This document shows, in pieces, positions 1 through 8,690 of a DNA stretch of 64,000 nt; the stretch's first letter is position 1; each line of letters begins with the position of its first letter. The position numbers and the translations under genes were made by a program. Origin of the DNA: Dyadobacter sp. 676 (lineage in GTDB: Bacteria > Bacteroidota > Bacteroidia > Cytophagales > Spirosomataceae); the NCBI RefSeq assembly GCF_040448675.1, contig NZ_CP159289.1:4509001-4573000 (forward strand), read 5' to 3'. The notes beneath the pieces are model-generated. The model searched no databases and was not told where the DNA came from. It saw only the letters and a list, made by a program, of their open reading frames with translations.

Positions 1-333
1 GAAGTTACGTTCCAGCGAGCCTAGTTTCGGTTCGAAACCTGCGGAGAAAGTGACTATGACCCGGTTTTCATCGAATGGTGATTGCGAGATGTCGTCGATC
101 TGGCTTTTGGAATGGATAATGCCTTCTGTGAACAAAAAACCGGCGGCGAGTTCACGGTCATCTCCGGGCGTCCGCATCGTTACCGAAATGCTTTTGCGCT
201 CTTTTCTCCCGGCCGACTGAAATGCAATTTGTATTTCGAGCGGCTCTTCAACAGCCAGCTGGTCGTCGAGAGTTTCGGCCTCTGTCCCGTTGATACGGGT
301 GATTTTATGGCTGGTTATCGGACTGGTCTCCAT
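1..333 (-). CDS. fdhD: FdhD sulfurtransferase for formate dehydrogenase, N-terminal part
   Basis: The gene runs off the left edge, so only the first 111 residues are visible. FdhD passes sulfur from IscS-type desulfurases to the molybdenum/tungsten cofactor of formate dehydrogenase in the cytoplasm. Recognition rests on the family block with MRTPGDDRELAAGFLFTEGI at about residues 52-71, preceded by the usual AVEEPLEIQI segment. The catalytic CxxC motif lies beyond the window edge and cannot be checked. The start ATG (333-331) lies inside the end of mobA, giving a 29-base overlap on the same strand, so the two are surely co-transcribed. No formate dehydrogenase gene is in view. Confidence 0.93.
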   Translation of the reverse strand, partial: METSPITSHKITRINGTEAETLDDQLAVEEPLEIQIAFQSAGRKERKSISVTMRTPGDDRELAAGFLFTEGIIHSKSQIDDISQSPFDENRVIVTFSAGFEPKLGSLERNF

Positions 334-958
334 TTTGAAAGTTGTTTTCTGCTTCGAGCGCTTGTTTCACAGCCCGGAAATCGTCTATTGTGTCCGCGCT
401 CAGCATCGTTTTTTCCGACGATGGGCGGTATTTTCCTGCATGTTCGTTTTCAAGGAAACGCTGCAACGAGCGTGATCCGTTTTTAAAAGCCTTCAATAAT
501 GCATTGCCAGCCGATCGCGAATACCATCCGAGCAGCGGCTCATAAAATGCATTTTGGTTATAAAAGGCCGTGGCTGGCAAATCCTTATCGGTGTTATGCA
601 GAAAATCGGCCAGTTCGTCGGTGGTCAGGTACGGATAATCGCAGCCGGCTACCAGGAAGTCGTTTCCGGGAAAAGTATTAAAAGCGGTGAGTAACCCGCC
701 CATCGGCCCTGCACCGGCGAATTCGAGAAGGTCGGCCAGTTTCGGGTAACCGGTACGGAACGTTTTGTATTGTTCCCCGTTGCAGCATAGGATCACGCGC
801 TCGCACAGGGGCGCCAGCAGGTCGGCGACGTGTTCGTATTGCGGTTTTCGATAGTATACCAAAAGACTCTTGTCGGTCCCCATTCTCGTGCTTTCGCCTC
901 CGCAGATTACCAGTCCGTATAAACTCATAGTGGCAGGTCGATGGTTTTTCTCCGTCAA
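305..958 (-). CDS. mobA: molybdenum cofactor guanylyltransferase-like protein (MobA)
   Basis: MobA-type nucleotidyltransferases attach GMP or a related nucleotide to molybdopterin in the cytoplasm. The protein opens with the family signature LVICGGESTRMGTDKS (about residues 16-31), the nucleotide-binding loop of this NTP-transferase fold, and has GPMGGLLTAF and VAGCDYPYL blocks further on (the latter carries the metal-binding Asp). The annotated start gives 217 residues; an internal ATG at 928 (MSLYGLVICGG) is an equally good start and would remove a ten-residue tail. It overlaps fdhD by 29 bases, which fits a shared role in formate dehydrogenase maturation. A MobA/MocA distinction is not possible from sequence reading alone. 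Confidence 0.88.
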   Translation of the reverse strand: MTEKNHRPATMSLYGLVICGGESTRMGTDKSLLVYYRKPQYEHVADLLAPLCERVILCCNGEQYKTFRTGYPKLADLLEFAGAGPMGGLLTAFNTFPGNDFLVAGCDYPYLTTDELADFLHNTDKDLPATAFYNQNAFYEPLLGWYSRSAGNALLKAFKNGSRSLQRFLENEHAGKYRPSSEKTMLSADTIDDFRAVKQALEAENNFQNGDQSDNQP

Positions 959-977
959 ATATGCGTAACTTCCTTGT

Positions 978-2022
978 ATGGAAATGGGCGATGTTAAAAT
1001 ATTAAGGAAAAAACCGATTTATCCGGTCAGCCCGGAGTTGCGTAAATACCTGCGCTTCTACCAGCGGGATGCGCGGATTCCGGTGGCTTATCACGACCTG
1101 ATGAATTTTCACGAGTCGTTTCCGGTGACCGACAGAAACGGCAGGGACACGCTTTGGGAAAGCCCGTTATATCCCTCGAACGAGCTGGCACGGCTTCATA
1201 CCGGCCTGAAAAAAGTCTACGCCATGCTCAAAGCGAACGGCAACCTGCGCATTGTGGAACATAAATATATCGACCGGATAGATTATTGTAAGTTCGGCAA
1301 TTCCAATCCGTTCCGCATCAAGATCGTAAACCGGCTGAACGACATTTATGACTACTTCTACGTCAAGAAGGCCGACGCTTCCCGCATTTACGGGCTGGAA
1401 CTGGAAGAGATATTCTCACCCAACCAGGTAAACTACATCGTAGACGGGGAAACGCTCATAGAGGAGCATATCGCGGGCATTCCGGGCGACGAGTTCGCAC
1501 GTACGCGTATGCGGGACCCCGATTACAATCCGATCCGGATCGCCAAGGAGTTCGTTAAATTCAACGAGCGATGCAAAATCACCTTGCTGGGAGACATGCG
1601 GTCGTATAACTTCGTCATGCAAATCACCCCCCGATTTCGACGATTTTCAGTTCCGCCTTCGCGCCATCGATTTCGACCAGCAGTTTTACGAGGGAAATCT
1701 CAAAGTATATATGCCCCAGTTTTTCAAGGAGAACCTGCCTTACGTACAGCTGGCGATGGAATATCTGACGGACAAGACCGTGGTGCAATACCAGCAGGAA
1801 GAGCAGTCGTCGATCATGTACCAGGCCAAAGCCGAACGTTACCGCCTCCGGGACATGCGGGACGTTTGTATCAGCGACAAAATCTCGACTCCCGAGAATA
1901 TCCGCCAGTTGCGGGAGGGACTTGCGAAACACTATTCGGACCCGCATTATTTCAAATGTGAGACCATGACGGAGATTATCGAGCTGAATATCAAGAATGT
2001 GATACGTATGGTGATAGCGTAG
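978..2022 (+). CDS. unknown protein with kinase-like motifs, frameshifted
   Basis: The reading frame starts at 978 and is interrupted at a run of six C (1627-1632). Dropping one C joins it to the downstream frame that ends at 2022, giving a product of about 347 residues; as written the first frame reads on to 1961 in the wrong phase. I do not recognise a named family. The joined product has the order of motifs of a protein-kinase or aminoglycoside-phosphotransferase fold: a Lys-bearing strand (YFYVKKADASR), a hinge-like IEEHIAGIPGDEF, a catalytic-loop-like LLGDMRSYNFVM (Asp206, Asn211) and a metal-site-like RAIDFDQQ (Asp231). The usual His of the HxD loop is replaced by Leu. The kinase reading is inference. 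Confidence 0.7.
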
Positions 2023-2152
2023 CTCATTTTGCTTGGAATACAAAACCATTCAATGGAATTATATATTAATTAACATGTAATTCGTTGATTTATTTGTGTT
2101 TATAGTGAAATTGTGGTGGTGTTTGCACTGCTATTAACTCGTTCCTAATCCC

Positions 2153-3895
2153 ATGAAACATTTACTACTCATCTTTTTTGTGCTCTGTGCGCTTTTCGCA
2201 AGGCACCTGAAAGCTTGTCCGGGCGGTACCTTCTCTACCCAGGCAAGTATCGACAATTTTCCACTCAACAATCCCGGCTGCACGGTAATTACGGGTGACA
2301 TTATAATTGAGGATATTCCCGGAACCAGCATTACGAACTTGAACGGCTTCGCAGGCATTACCAAAATTATAGGCAATTTCAGGATATTCCGGGCTGGCTC
2401 ATTGACGAGCCTGGCGGGGTTGTCGTCGCTCAAATCCGTCGAATTGGACCCCAGTGCGCCCCCAACACGGGAAACGGGAATGTTTTATATAAATCAGTGC
2501 CCGTTGCTGACTACTCTGGCTGGCCTTTCGTCACTTGAAAGTGTGGTTAACCTGCAATTTTCGTATTCCGGTCTGGCGAATCTCGTTGGTCTCAATAACC
2601 TTAAAAAGGTCGGCGGCATTACGTTGATCAGCCTGCCGATAGTCGATCTGACAGGGCTGGGTGTATTGGAAAATTGTACCTCTCTGTACATTACGGAGAA
2701 TAAATCGCTAACCAGTCTGGATGGTTTTCCAAACAATATTCCTGATTTGGCTTACATCGTATTACTGCGCAACGCAGTGCTGGCAAGTGTAAATGTAGGC
2801 AGAGGCATCACATCTTTGACCTTGTTGGAATTGGGAGACAATCCTGCATTGGCCGATCTTTCCGATTTCAATGAAATTCAGTCATTTGGGCGACTGGTTG
2901 TAAATGGGGTCGGGGGTATTAACAGCTTTGAGGGATTAGATGCCTGCACTTCGATCGGACAGCTCTACGTAGCCGGTCCCGCCCCGAGCTTTTCAGGGTT
3001 GGAAAATGTTACCCGGCTGGGACATTTCTATCTCAGTGTAACGCCTGGCAATCGGAGTTTTGAAGGATTGAGCGGGGTCAAATCCATTGGAAGATGGGAT
3101 GTTGTCGGCAGTACGGTGGATGATTTTAGCGGTCTCGCCTCGCTGGAATCCGTCAGAGATTTCCGATTTAATCGCATCGGCGTTACCAGTCTCAGCGGCC
3201 TGGACGATCTGAAAGTGGATTCGATCGCCAACGTTGCAATTCATGACTCGTTTTCGTTGACTGATTGCAATGTGAGGAGTTTGTGTATCTATCTGGCAAA
3301 ACCGACGGCAGTATCCAATATCGAGAGGAATGGGATCGGGTGCGAGAGTAAAGCAGCAATTGTGAATTCGGCGGCATGTATGACTGTATTTCCGGTGACA
3401 TTCGTTTCATTCCGGGTGCAGCGGGTTTCCGAGGGTAACAAGCTGAGCTGGCAAACGGCTTCCGAGATTAATAACAAGGGATTTGAAATCGAAAGAAGCG
3501 AGGACGGGCGGATGTTTACCTCCATAGGTTACGAAGCGGGAAGTGGGGACACGCAAACATTGAAAAGCTATTCATTTACAGACTCGCAGCCGCTGGCCAA
3601 CAGTTATTACCGATTGAAACAGTGGGACTGGGATGGCAGTTTTCGATATTCAAAGATAGTGTGGGTGCGTGCGGACCGGTCGATGGCGACGGCTTATCCA
3701 AATCCAGCCGGAGATTTTATCTACATTAAGAATGCCGTGGATTACAGTCCGGTTTCTATCAGAAACTTACAGGGTTTTTCGGTTAAGGAATCTACGGTTT
3801 TACCAGGCAAGCCAATCGATACGCGGGCGCTGCAAAATGGCCTTTACATGATTTCGATAGGGGACGAGATATTGAAGGTTTGGGTAAATCATTGA
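2153..3895 (+). CDS. secreted repeat protein with T9SS sorting domain
   Basis: A 580-residue exported protein. It begins with a signal peptide (MKHLLLIFFVLCALFARHLKA). Residues about 50-390 hold irregular leucine-rich-like units of the type LxGLSSLxSV, LTSLDGF and FSGLENVTRLG, resembling receptor-L or bacterial LRR solenoids that usually mediate binding. A beta-sandwich-like linker follows (KLSWQTASEINNKGFEIERS). The last 75 residues form a type A T9SS C-terminal domain, with AYPNPAGDFIYIKN, then a strand with NLQGF, and a final GLYMISIGDEILKVWV. The family fate is secretion through the type IX system with anchoring or release at the surface. The ligand is unknown. It stands alone between unrelated genes. 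Confidence 0.85.
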   Translation: MKHLLLIFFVLCALFARHLKACPGGTFSTQASIDNFPLNNPGCTVITGDIIIEDIPGTSITNLNGFAGITKIIGNFRIFRAGSLTSLAGLSSLKSVELDPSAPPTRETGMFYINQCPLLTTLAGLSSLESVVNLQFSYSGLANLVGLNNLKKVGGITLISLPIVDLTGLGVLENCTSLYITENKSLTSLDGFPNNIPDLAYIVLLRNAVLASVNVGRGITSLTLLELGDNPALADLSDFNEIQSFGRLVVNGVGGINSFEGLDACTSIGQLYVAGPAPSFSGLENVTRLGHFYLSVTPGNRSFEGLSGVKSIGRWDVVGSTVDDFSGLASLESVRDFRFNRIGVTSLSGLDDLKVDSIANVAIHDSFSLTDCNVRSLCIYLAKPTAVSNIERNGIGCESKAAIVNSAACMTVFPVTFVSFRVQRVSEGNKLSWQTASEINNKGFEIERSEDGRMFTSIGYEAGSGDTQTLKSYSFTDSQPLANSYYRLKQWDWDGSFRYSKIVWVRADRSMATAYPNPAGDFIYIKNAVDYSPVSIRNLQGFSVKESTVLPGKPIDTRALQNGLYMISIGDEILKVWVNH

Positions 3896-3943
3896 AAAGT
3901 ATTTGCAGAAGATCGGATCGGTATCAGGGTAAATAATCATCCG

Positions 3944-3978
3944 TTTGCCCTGATCCTGGAATATTAATCGTAATTTTG
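3944..3978 (+). promoter_or_regulatory. candidate Bacteroidota promoter for mnmA
   Basis: TTTG at 3944-3947 and TAATTTTG at 3971-3978 match the Bacteroidota -33 (TTTG) and -7 (TAnnTTTG) elements, but their spacing of 23 bases is slightly long. Transcription would start near 3985, leaving a leader of about 85 bases before the mnmA ATG. Confidence 0.4.
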
Positions 3979-3980
3979 TA

Positions 3981-4025
3981 AAAAAGAGGAACCGACTGCC
4001 GGTGAGCGGCGTTGGTTCTTTTTAG
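3981..4025 (+). terminator. hairpin with T tail upstream of mnmA
   Basis: An imperfect stem (GAACCgACtGCCG against CGGCGTTGGTTC) is followed by a run of T. It could end the transcript of the upstream secreted protein, or, if the promoter at 3944-3978 is used, sit at the very 5' end of the mnmA message as an attenuator. Confidence 0.45.
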
Positions 4026-4071
4026 TATTAACCAAAATCGGAAGGCATTCAACCTTCGGCGGATTATCACA

Positions 4072-5187
4072 ATGAGCAAACACGGACGCATTCTTGTCGC
4101 CATGAGCGGCGGCATCGACAGCTCGCTCGCAGCTGTCCTTCTCCATGAACAAGGCTATGAGGTCATCGGTATGACCATGAAGACCTGGGATTACGCCAGC
4201 AGTGGCGGTACCAAAAAGGAAACCGGCTGTTGTTCGCTGGATTCCATCAACGACGCGCGCAATATCGCGGTTGAACTCGGTTTTCCACATTATATTCTCG
4301 ATATCCGTGCCGAATTCGGCGATTATGTGATCGACCACTTCACCGGTGAATACCTCGAAGGCCGCACGCCCAATCCGTGTGTGCTTTGCAATACCCACAT
4401 CAAATGGGATGCATTACTCCGCCGTGCCGACAGGCTCGACTGCGAGTTTATTGCTACCGGTCATTACGCCAATATGCAATTCAATAATGGCCGCCACTAC
4501 GTCTCCAAAGGCATCGATACCTGGAAAGACCAGAGTTATGTGCTTTGGGGCGTGTCGCAGGAGAGTCTGGCCCGTACCAAGTTGCCATTAGGTTATCTGC
4601 ATAAAACCGAAATCCGGGAAATGGCCCGCGAAAGGGGGTTTATTGATCTGGTAAACAAATCGGAGAGTTATGAAATCTGCTTCGTGCCCGATAACGACTA
4701 CCGCGGCTTCCTGAAAAGACGCATTCCGGGCCTGGAAGCGGAAGTGGCGGGTGGTAACTTCATTTACGCCGACGGGACCGTCGTCGGAAAACATGAAGGT
4801 TACCCGTTCTACACGGTCGGGCAGCGCAAAGGGCTCGGTATTGCATTGGGCCGTCCTGTTTTCGTGACCGAAATTCGTAAAGACACAAACGAGGTAGTTC
4901 TGGGAGACATGCCCGATCTTTTCCGCGACGGAATGAACGTGAGCAAACTGAACCTTCAAAAGTACGCGTCCATTGAAACGCCACTCGAAACGGTAACCAA
5001 AGTACGCTACAAGCATGACGGAACATCGGCCGTTATCGAACAAACCGCTCCCGATCAGATCGTAGCCCGTTTTCACGACGGGGTGAACGGCATCGCCCCA
5101 GGCCAGGCCGCTGTTTTTTACGAAGGCGACGATGTAGTGGGCGGCGGCTGGATTATGAAGAGCTTCCGGCAGGAAAGAGATAGCTGA
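4072..5187 (+). CDS. mnmA: tRNA 2-thiouridine(34) synthase MnmA
   Basis: MnmA inserts sulfur at position 2 of wobble uridine 34 in Lys, Glu and Gln tRNAs, using ATP to adenylate the base. The PP-loop SGGIDSS lies at residues 12-18. The first catalytic cysteine is Cys103 in NPCVLCN, and the second is Cys203 in YEICFVPDNDYRGF. The family block YTVGQRKGLGI follows in the central domain. The length of 371 residues is normal. The frame is open back to 4012, but the ATG at 4072 (MSKHGRILVAMSGG) matches the family start and is preferred over an upstream tail. The gene is monocistronic by position. Confidence 0.96.
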   Translation: MSKHGRILVAMSGGIDSSLAAVLLHEQGYEVIGMTMKTWDYASSGGTKKETGCCSLDSINDARNIAVELGFPHYILDIRAEFGDYVIDHFTGEYLEGRTPNPCVLCNTHIKWDALLRRADRLDCEFIATGHYANMQFNNGRHYVSKGIDTWKDQSYVLWGVSQESLARTKLPLGYLHKTEIREMARERGFIDLVNKSESYEICFVPDNDYRGFLKRRIPGLEAEVAGGNFIYADGTVVGKHEGYPFYTVGQRKGLGIALGRPVFVTEIRKDTNEVVLGDMPDLFRDGMNVSKLNLQKYASIETPLETVTKVRYKHDGTSAVIEQTAPDQIVARFHDGVNGIAPGQAAVFYEGDDVVGGGWIMKSFRQERDS

Positions 5188-5601
5188 ACGAAGTTGTAGC
5201 CTAGCTTTCGCCTCTTTAATCTTACTCAATAGTTCCTCTGTAAAGTTTCATCAACAACTGAACTTACAGATGTAAAAACCCTCCGACGACTCGCGAAGGA
5301 ACGAGTAAGAGTGGATTTGGTAGCAAAGGGTATCGGGGTGTACCGGAAAGAGCTCGATGCGGAGATCAGGTCTAATATGGTTGGCGCGAAGGAATGTATC
5401 AACCAGCCATTCAGTCCTTATTTGGATAAAATCAACCTGCTGATTAATGGGCTGGAAGAAGCGCTCGATTCTGCAACTTATCTTGGTTTCACCATTTCAA
5501 ACGCATCCCAAACCACACGTTTTAGGATACCATTATTTTGAAACAGAAATAGGCGGGAAAACCGCCTATTTAGCAATTTTATCTGAAAAACAGTCTTATT
5601 A
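5188..5601 (+). other. gap with an open frame of doubtful status
   Basis: Between mnmA and rlmB there is one open frame, from the stop at 5230-5232 to 5541. It reads well as protein (TDVKTLRRLAKERVRVDLV, then LDKINLLINGLEEALDSATY) but has no ATG; the only start is GTG at 5311, with no convincing ribosome-binding site. I recognise no family. It may be a small gene of 76 residues, or the surviving end of a decayed one. The rest of the gap is the terminator at 5547-5578. Confidence 0.3.
5547..5578. terminator. strong bidirectional terminator
   Basis: A perfect ten-base-pair stem (AAATAGGCGG, loop GAAAA, CCGCCTATTT) lies between the plus-strand frame ending at 5541 and the minus-strand rlmB. The A- and T-rich flanks let it work in both directions. 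Confidence 0.8.
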
Positions 5602-6375
5602 TCAGTTTTTTAATCTCTGCCTTACCGCCTCATACAAAATCACGGAGCTAGCCACCGAAACATTCAGCGACTCCACTTGCCCGGCTAGTGGAATGCGGGC
5701 GCCGCTGTCGGCCAGGTCGATGAATTCTTTGGAAATACCATCTTCCTCTGAACCCATAATAATGACGGTGGGAATGGTAAAATCGATGTCGTAGAGCGAT
5801 TTGTCGGTCTTTTCCGTACAGGCGATGATCTGCAACCCGCTGTTCCGCAGATAGGTGAGAGTCTCATAGAGATTCGGCTCGCGGCAGATTGGCAGGAAAT
5901 TCAACGCCCCGGACGACGTTTTCATCGCGTCGGCATTGATCTGTGCACCGCCTTTGGTAGGGACGATAATGGCCTGTACGCCCGCGCATTCGGCTGTACG
6001 CGCAATGGCGCCGAAATTACGAACGTCGGTAACGCGGTCCAGCAGGAGCAGGAGTGGTGTCTTACCATCTTCATACACCTGCGTGAGCACATTGTGCAAA
6101 GGCATGTACTGGATCGGCGACACAAACGCAATAACACCCTGGTGGTTTTTACGGGTTACGCGGTTCAGTTTCTCGACCGGCACGCGTTGATAGGGTACCC
6201 CAAGCTCTTTCGCGAGCTTTTCAATTTCCGGGAGCCCGAGCTCCCGCTGGATAAATAATCGTTCTATTTCTTTTCCCGAACGAAGGGTTTCGAGTACCGA
6301 CTGCGTACCAAAAACCATGTCGGCCTGGGACGGTCTGGGGGCTGGTTTTCTTACCGTATACTTCCGTTTCTCCAT
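5602..6375 (-). CDS. rlmB: 23S rRNA guanosine 2'-O-methyltransferase, RlmB/TrmH family
   Basis: SpoU-family enzymes of this type methylate the ribose of G2251 in 23S rRNA with S-adenosylmethionine. The N-terminal substrate-binding domain starts with VFGTQSVLETLRSG. The knotted catalytic domain shows the three family motifs: LDRVTDVRNFGAIARTAECAG (motif 1, with the catalytic Asn/Arg), IIMGSEEDGISKEF (motif 2) and IPLAGQVESLNVSVASSVIL (motif 3). The ATG at 6375 (MEKRKYTVRK) is preferred; the frame continues to 6396. It overlaps the 3' end of the GWxTD lipoprotein gene by 25 bases, so the two are translated from one message. Family assignment is firm, the exact target site is by analogy. Confidence 0.92.
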   Translation of the reverse strand: MEKRKYTVRKPAPRPSQADMVFGTQSVLETLRSGKEIERLFIQRELGLPEIEKLAKELGVPYQRVPVEKLNRVTRKNHQGVIAFVSPIQYMPLHNVLTQVYEDGKTPLLLLLDRVTDVRNFGAIARTAECAGVQAIIVPTKGGAQINADAMKTSSGALNFLPICREPNLYETLTYLRNSGLQIIACTEKTDKSLYDIDFTIPTVIIMGSEEDGISKEFIDLADSGARIPLAGQVESLNVSVASSVILYEAVRQRLKN

Positions 6376-7646
6376 GCTTCTACTACTGGATACCAAATCG
6401 GCTGGTATTCGGCATAGCGAACCAGTTCATAATGATCATCCACGAATTGATTGTTTCTTCTGTTAAATGTAAAATTGACGTTTTGCGCGTTGCCTTTGTG
6501 GTCGTAGGTCCATACTTCGCGGTCTTTGCTGCGTTGCACTTTGTCCGGCGGGCCTAAAATGATGTAAATCATTCCTTTATCGGTTTTCCAGCCTTCTTTA
6601 TACGTGGTGAACAACTGGTTGGCTTCTTCCACGCGGCCGTAGAATGAACGGATGGATTGCTGAGCCAGCGGCGCATTTCCGTTCATGAGCGTCAGCCAGT
6701 ATTTATCCAGTGCCTTTTTGTAATCCTCCGCTTTTTTTATCTCATTGATCTCGTTGTTGGTGCTCATATAAAGCAGCGGGCCCAGCAACAGTTGCGGACG
6801 GGTGATTTTCGGAAACCGTTCATTCACTACGAGGATACCCAGGCCTTCGGATTGTGTGGTATCCGCAAAAATATTATAAAGCCCTTCTTTGCTGAATTGC
6901 AATGGCTGGTTGGCGTTGATGGTAAATGTGCTGTCCACTTCCAGCGATTTGCTCACATTCTTAGGTGCGATGTTCATCGGAGAGCCGGCCGGTTCAAAAT
7001 CGTGGTTGTAGTAGTAAACATGCAACTGATCGGCGCCTCCAACCGCTTTTTTGATCGTTACCTGCTCGTTCGTATTTACATAATGTCTTTGCAAGGGCTG
7101 GCTTGAATTGCCGACGTACACACCGTACGTCTGGTTTACGGCCAGTTTTTTGAACCGGATGGTCAGGTCGTTCAGCACTTTTTTAAGCGTGCCGGTCTGA
7201 CTGATTTCGCTTAGCAGCACTCCATAATCACGATTTGGACTTTTCAGGTCGTACGAAATGACGATCTTGTCGCCCATACGCGAAACATTCGTGGAATCGA
7301 GCTTCACATTGCCGTAACCCAGGCGCTCGCGGGTGCCGTAGTCCGAGTAAATGACGTAATTGAGATTGTAAAGTTTGACAAAATCCGCGACGCTGATCGG
7401 GTTTTTACCTTTGAATGCATCCACATACAGGAAAACCTGCGCCTGGGTCGTGTCTTTCAGCAGGTACTTGCTCTGGATGGCAACCAGTGCAAGTTCTTCG
7501 TTGACCGGCGCGGGCACCTGTTGCTGCTGTTCCGTAGATCGCACCTGCGCCTCGGGAATCTGCTTCATGGGCTTGTTCGACGATGCGCAACCGGCCATCA
7601 CCCAAACAGACATTATATAGATGCAAAAGCGAAAATTTGTTCTCAT
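6351..7646 (-). CDS. GWxTD domain lipoprotein
   Basis: This is a 431-residue exported lipoprotein. The signal peptide ends in a lipobox (VMAGC). The C-terminal third contains the GWxTD domain, seen as YKEGWKTDKGMIYIILGPPDKV, followed by the typical EVWTYDHKG block. Proteins of this kind are common in Bacteroidota and often sit in the periplasm or at the outer membrane, but their job is not established. The start at 7646 (MRTNFRF) gives a proper signal peptide; an in-frame ATG at 7670 would add eight residues. The rlmB start overlaps its end. Confidence 0.87.
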   Translation of the reverse strand: MRTNFRFCIYIMSVWVMAGCASSNKPMKQIPEAQVRSTEQQQQVPAPVNEELALVAIQSKYLLKDTTQAQVFLYVDAFKGKNPISVADFVKLYNLNYVIYSDYGTRERLGYGNVKLDSTNVSRMGDKIVISYDLKSPNRDYGVLLSEISQTGTLKKVLNDLTIRFKKLAVNQTYGVYVGNSSQPLQRHYVNTNEQVTIKKAVGGADQLHVYYYNHDFEPAGSPMNIAPKNVSKSLEVDSTFTINANQPLQFSKEGLYNIFADTTQSEGLGILVVNERFPKITRPQLLLGPLLYMSTNNEINEIKKAEDYKKALDKYWLTLMNGNAPLAQQSIRSFYGRVEEANQLFTTYKEGWKTDKGMIYIILGPPDKVQRSKDREVWTYDHKGNAQNVNFTFNRRNNQFVDDHYELVRYAEYQPIWYPVVEAWRNGSIR

Positions 7647-7686
7647 GTACGTGTCTTCATCGTTTGTCAAATAACGAAGGAACGGG

Positions 7687-7694
7687 CAAAATTA
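7687..7694 (-). promoter_or_regulatory. candidate -7 promoter box for the GWxTD gene
   Basis: On the minus strand this reads TAATTTTG, an exact TAnnTTTG match, about 40 bases upstream of the start at 7646. No clear -33 TTTG is seen. Confidence 0.35.
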
Positions 7695-7718
7695 CCCAAT
7701 AAAACGGTAATAAAATTT

Positions 7719-8609
7719 TTATTCGGAGCTCTTGCTTCCACGGGTCGCGGATTTGATCTGTTTCTCGATCGCATCCCATTGATCGTCAGAGACTTCTTTC
7801 AGGAAATTGAATTGTCCGGCCGCCAATACCTCGCCGCCGTCGAGCGTAATAACTTCGCCGGTCATATAGGCAGAAAAATCGGATAGCAGGTAGGCCGCCA
7901 GATTAGCCAGTTCCTGGTGTTCGCCCGTGCGTGCGAGCGGAATACGGTTTTCAAAAGAGAACTTTTCAGCGAGTTCTTCGGGAAACAGCCGGTCCCAGGC
8001 GCCTTTGGTGGGAAACGGACCGGGAGCAAGGGCGTTTAGCCGGATACCATGCCGAGCCCATTCGAATGCGAGCGACCTGGTCATGGCAAGTACGCCGGCT
8101 TTCGCCATCGCCGAAGGAACCACCCAGCCGGAACCCGTAGTAGCGTAGGTCGTCGCGATGCTGAGCACCGTACCTTTGATATTATGCTCGATCCAGTATT
8201 TACCCAAAGCCAGCGTGAAATAATAGGTGCCGCGCAAAACGATGTCGACGACCGTGTCGACAGCCTTATAGGAAAGCCGTTCGGTAGGACTGATGAAATT
8301 CCCGGCCGAGTTATTGACCAGCCCGTCTACTTGCCCGAAAGCGTCGGCCGCCTTTGCGATCACATTTTCGATTTCCCCGGTTTTTCGCACGTCGCATGGT
8401 ACGAAAATGATTTTTCCACCCGTAGCCCGGCTTAGTTCGTCGGCGGTTTGCGCCAGGATTTCCGTTTTCCTGCTGCAAATAACCACATTGGCGCCCAGCC
8501 TCAGGAAGTAAGCCGCCATTGACTTGCCGAGCCCAGTCCCGCCACCGGTGACGATTATGGTTTTGTTGTCGAGCGAGCCGTCGCGGAGCATTCCCTCGTT
8601 GTATGTCAT
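7719..8609 (-). CDS. SDR family oxidoreductase, 2,4-dienoyl-CoA reductase-like
   Basis: A 296-residue short-chain dehydrogenase/reductase. The cofactor site TGGGTGLGKS (about residues 21-30) and NNSAGNF are present, and VPCDVRK fits an NADPH-binding pattern. In the active site the usual YxxxK tyrosine is not in its normal place: the sequence reads VVPSAMAKAGVLAMTRSLAFEWA, where Ser-Ala-Met-Ala-Lys keeps the lysine but not the tyrosine. This is characteristic of the peroxisomal-type 2,4-dienoyl-CoA reductases, which act on polyunsaturated acyl-CoA during beta-oxidation. The call NxLAPGPFPTKGAW also fits that subgroup. An alternative start is ATG 8591. Confidence 0.85.
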   Translation of the reverse strand: MTYNEGMLRDGSLDNKTIIVTGGGTGLGKSMAAYFLRLGANVVICSRKTEILAQTADELSRATGGKIIFVPCDVRKTGEIENVIAKAADAFGQVDGLVNNSAGNFISPTERLSYKAVDTVVDIVLRGTYYFTLALGKYWIEHNIKGTVLSIATTYATTGSGWVVPSAMAKAGVLAMTRSLAFEWARHGIRLNALAPGPFPTKGAWDRLFPEELAEKFSFENRIPLARTGEHQELANLAAYLLSDFSAYMTGEVITLDGGEVLAAGQFNFLKEVSDDQWDAIEKQIKSATRGSKSSE

Positions 8610-8690
8610 AATGAATGTATTTTAGAATGGATAGAAGCAAAATTTTCTTCAAAAACAGTATATTTTGAATGTAAAACAAATCGTCCCGGC

